Part shown: in pieces, positions 62,001 through 64,000 of the stretch
Layout of the letters: each line of letters starts with the position of its first letter
Numbering within the stretch: the stretch's first letter is position 1
Assembly (NCBI RefSeq): GCF_000165425.1
Contig: NW_001799625.1
Coordinates: 296,119-360,118, forward strand
Direction: 5' to 3'
Source: Paramecium tetraurelia
Lineage: Eukaryota > Ciliophora > Oligohymenophorea > Peniculida > Parameciidae
DNA: 64,000 nucleotides
Translations under genes and position numbers: made by a program
Notes under the pieces: model-generated
Told to the model about the DNA's origin: nothing
What the model saw: only the letters and a program-made list of their open reading frames with translations
Databases searched by the model: none

Positions 62001-64000
62001 TAAATAAATTGAAAAGTATGAAAAAGAAATTTAATCCAATTTCTATCAAAGATTTCAAAGTAGTATAAAAGAATTTATTCAAAAGTTTGAGTAGTTACAA
62101 TGTTCATAAGTTAATTTATAATAGAAAGATGTTGAAAATATTCATTTGTATTTGGAATTTTAAGAAACCAAGTTTGTTGAATAGGTAAATAATAAAGGAA
62201 TTATTCAAATCCCAATAAATACCTTTGATTTTCTTAATTATAATACAAGAAGTTTTTCAAACATCTAAGTTGAATAGGATTATCTAATTCAATAAATAAA
62301 AAAAATATACTTAGAGGATGAAGACGAGGAAGAATCAAAAGAATAATTCGGTTTATCAGATAATATGACTCAAAGATTCAAAGACTTTACAAATAATGAA
62401 TAATGGAAAATTAAATAGGGTCTAGTTTTTACTATAATTTAGATTTTATCCAATTGTTTTTCAGGTAGCCTTACTTCTTTTTGTTAGAAAGTTCTTATCT
62501 AATTGTGGATTCAAGAAAAAGATCTAAAAGTAAGAAACCTTTTAAAAAATGAAAAATTGATGAGAATATAAATGCAGATTTTGTAGAAGGATTGGTAGAT
62601 TTAACACGATAGAATTGCAGGTGAAATGTAGAAAATGTTGAGCAGAATTGATGATTTGTAAGAATAAATTTCTCATGAGGCTAATCTCAACAAGCGAGAT
62701 ATATAACTAAAAGAACTTGATGAAACAACAGAGCAATTAGATTAATAAATAGAAAATATCAGTGAAATGGGTTAATAACTAAAACTGATAACTGACTTTG
62801 TTAATCATATTAGAAAAGGCTTGATCAGAGTGGAGGGGAAAATCAATGAAATGAAGGAATAACTCAAAAGCATGGGTAACAATATCAAATTTTTGAGAGG
62901 AAAATCTGTTGAATAATTATTTGAAATTAGAAAATGGAAAGTATTGAAAGAAGCTGCAGATAAGAATGCCAAATCCATTTACTTACCATTAGATGCCAAA
63001 GATATAAATCATAAAGGTGAAAAAAATGAAGATAAATTAAGTGTTCTGATAAATTTAGAACAAATTAATGATGCAAAAGGAGAAGTGAATAAGTTTTTAT
63101 TAGAAGAGAAAGAAACAGTGTTATTAATTCATGGGGTAGCTGGATCTGGCAAAAGTACTACGGCTAAGAAAATAGAAGAATTTATTTGGAAATAAAATAA
63201 CAATAATATAAAAATTAGAAATCAAATTCTCATACCTGTTTATATCTCATTACCCTCTTTAAAAAACCCTGTGTTTTAAGCAGTAGAGGAAGCACTTCAT
63301 CAAGATGAGTACGGCTTTGACGAACTTTAATTAAAAGAATGCAAAGAGATGTTAGAGAAGAAAGAAGTCAGATTATTATTGATCATGGATAGCTATGATG
63401 AAATGAAACTAGAGAATATTTCAAAAAATTTATATATGAATAATAAAGTAAAATAGAATTGGTCAGATCCACTTGTCATTTTTACCACGAGAAGTGAAAT
63501 TTTTACAAGTAGTAATTATGCATTTTGGTTTGCACCTAACAACAAAGAAAATTTAAAGGAAGTTCAGATTTAAAAATTTAATCCTCAATAAATAATGGAA
63601 TACCTAAAAAAATTCACAATTTAAAGTGTTAAAATGTTGATTTTTGAATTATATGAATAGTCAACATAAATTTCAAATCTAGTGGGATTTGATATCAATG
63701 ATTTTGAAAAGGTTTGGGAAATATTGTAAGGATAATATATGAGTTTAACAAAGTTCAATGGTGAAGCACTTTTGAATTAAAAATAAATAGATAATATTTT
63801 AACTTTTTTGAAGAATAATTAATTATTTACTTTTAAAAGCAATGAGGTTTTAAGAAGTCTAATAGTAAAATTATAAAATCTGTGGAGTGTTGAAAAGTAT
63901 GAAAAGATGATGAAGAAAATAAATTTATATAGATTGATAGAAACTCCATATATGATGGAAATAATAGTTTAAGTGTTGCCTAAAATGATGGTCAAAGCTC
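59005..64000 (+). CDS. Very large NACHT/STAND ATPase, 3' end outside window
   Basis: At least 1,665 codons in one frame with no TGA from ATG 59005 to the window end. Residues 1-1,350 show no domain I can name: long alpha-helical and coiled-coil stretches, with an acidic patch (LEDEDEEESKEQ) around residue 1,105. A NACHT-type P-loop follows: GVAGSGKST at about 1,377, Walker B-like LLLIMDSYDEM at about 1,457, and sensor-like VIFTTRSE at about 1,492, then a helical region. STAND ATPases act as signal-triggered switches, often with C-terminal WD40, TPR or LRR sensors; here that part is off the window. The start may lie further upstream: a 22-nt intron (58937-58958) would join an open frame from ATG 58572. 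Confidence 0.8.

Overview
The window is macronuclear-type DNA of a ciliate that uses the Paramecium genetic code. In every convincing gene TAA and TAG lie inside conserved domains where glutamine is expected, and TGA is the only stop. The sequence is very AT-rich. Introns are tiny (about 21-37 nt, mostly 22-29, GTA...TAG), and intergenic gaps are often below 100 bp. All of this fits Paramecium, probably P. tetraurelia or a close relative; the species is an inference.

From 1 to about 47.3 kb the region is gene-dense. In order it holds: a MORN-repeat protein (5' end off the window); a peroxisomal SDR-SCP2 protein; proteasome alpha4; an AGC kinase; a MAP3K-like kinase; a small protein with protein-phosphatase-1 docking motifs; a RING protein; a mitochondrial PrpD-type enzyme; two tandem paralogous membrane proteins; a four-domain voltage-gated-type cation channel; an ERK7/MAPK15-like pseudokinase; ribosomal protein uS19; a papain-family protease; a four-EF-hand-type protein; a dual-specificity phosphatase; a coiled-coil protein; NADP isocitrate dehydrogenase; an SF-assemblin-like fibre protein; a large protein with three degenerate Ulp1-like segments; two small hypothetical proteins; a second MORN protein; a DHHC palmitoyltransferase; an EFCAB10-like protein; a SMARCAL1-type annealing helicase; an amino-acid transporter; and a LolD/MacB-type ABC ATPase. 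There are no operons. The gene set mixes housekeeping, signalling and cilium/cortex functions, with no sign of one shared pathway.

From about 47.3 to 58.5 kb the character changes. Intact genes disappear and are replaced by decayed copies of multigene families: a WD40 protein, a cysteine-rich PPH/IRDF-type surface protein, a P-loop GTPase, a cysteine-rich protein on the minus strand, and further fragments, plus a long inverted repeat. The window ends inside a very large, undamaged NACHT/STAND ATPase gene (59,005 to beyond 64,000). Its possible 5' extension runs into sequence carrying in-frame TGA codons.

Three genes (SDR-SCP2, channel, DHHC) each contain one surplus base in a homopolymer and the ERK7-like gene contains two. 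Removing the five bases restores frame, domain continuity and a length divisible by three. I reconstructed gene structures by reading frames and intron signals by eye; similarity statements are from family knowledge, not from a search.
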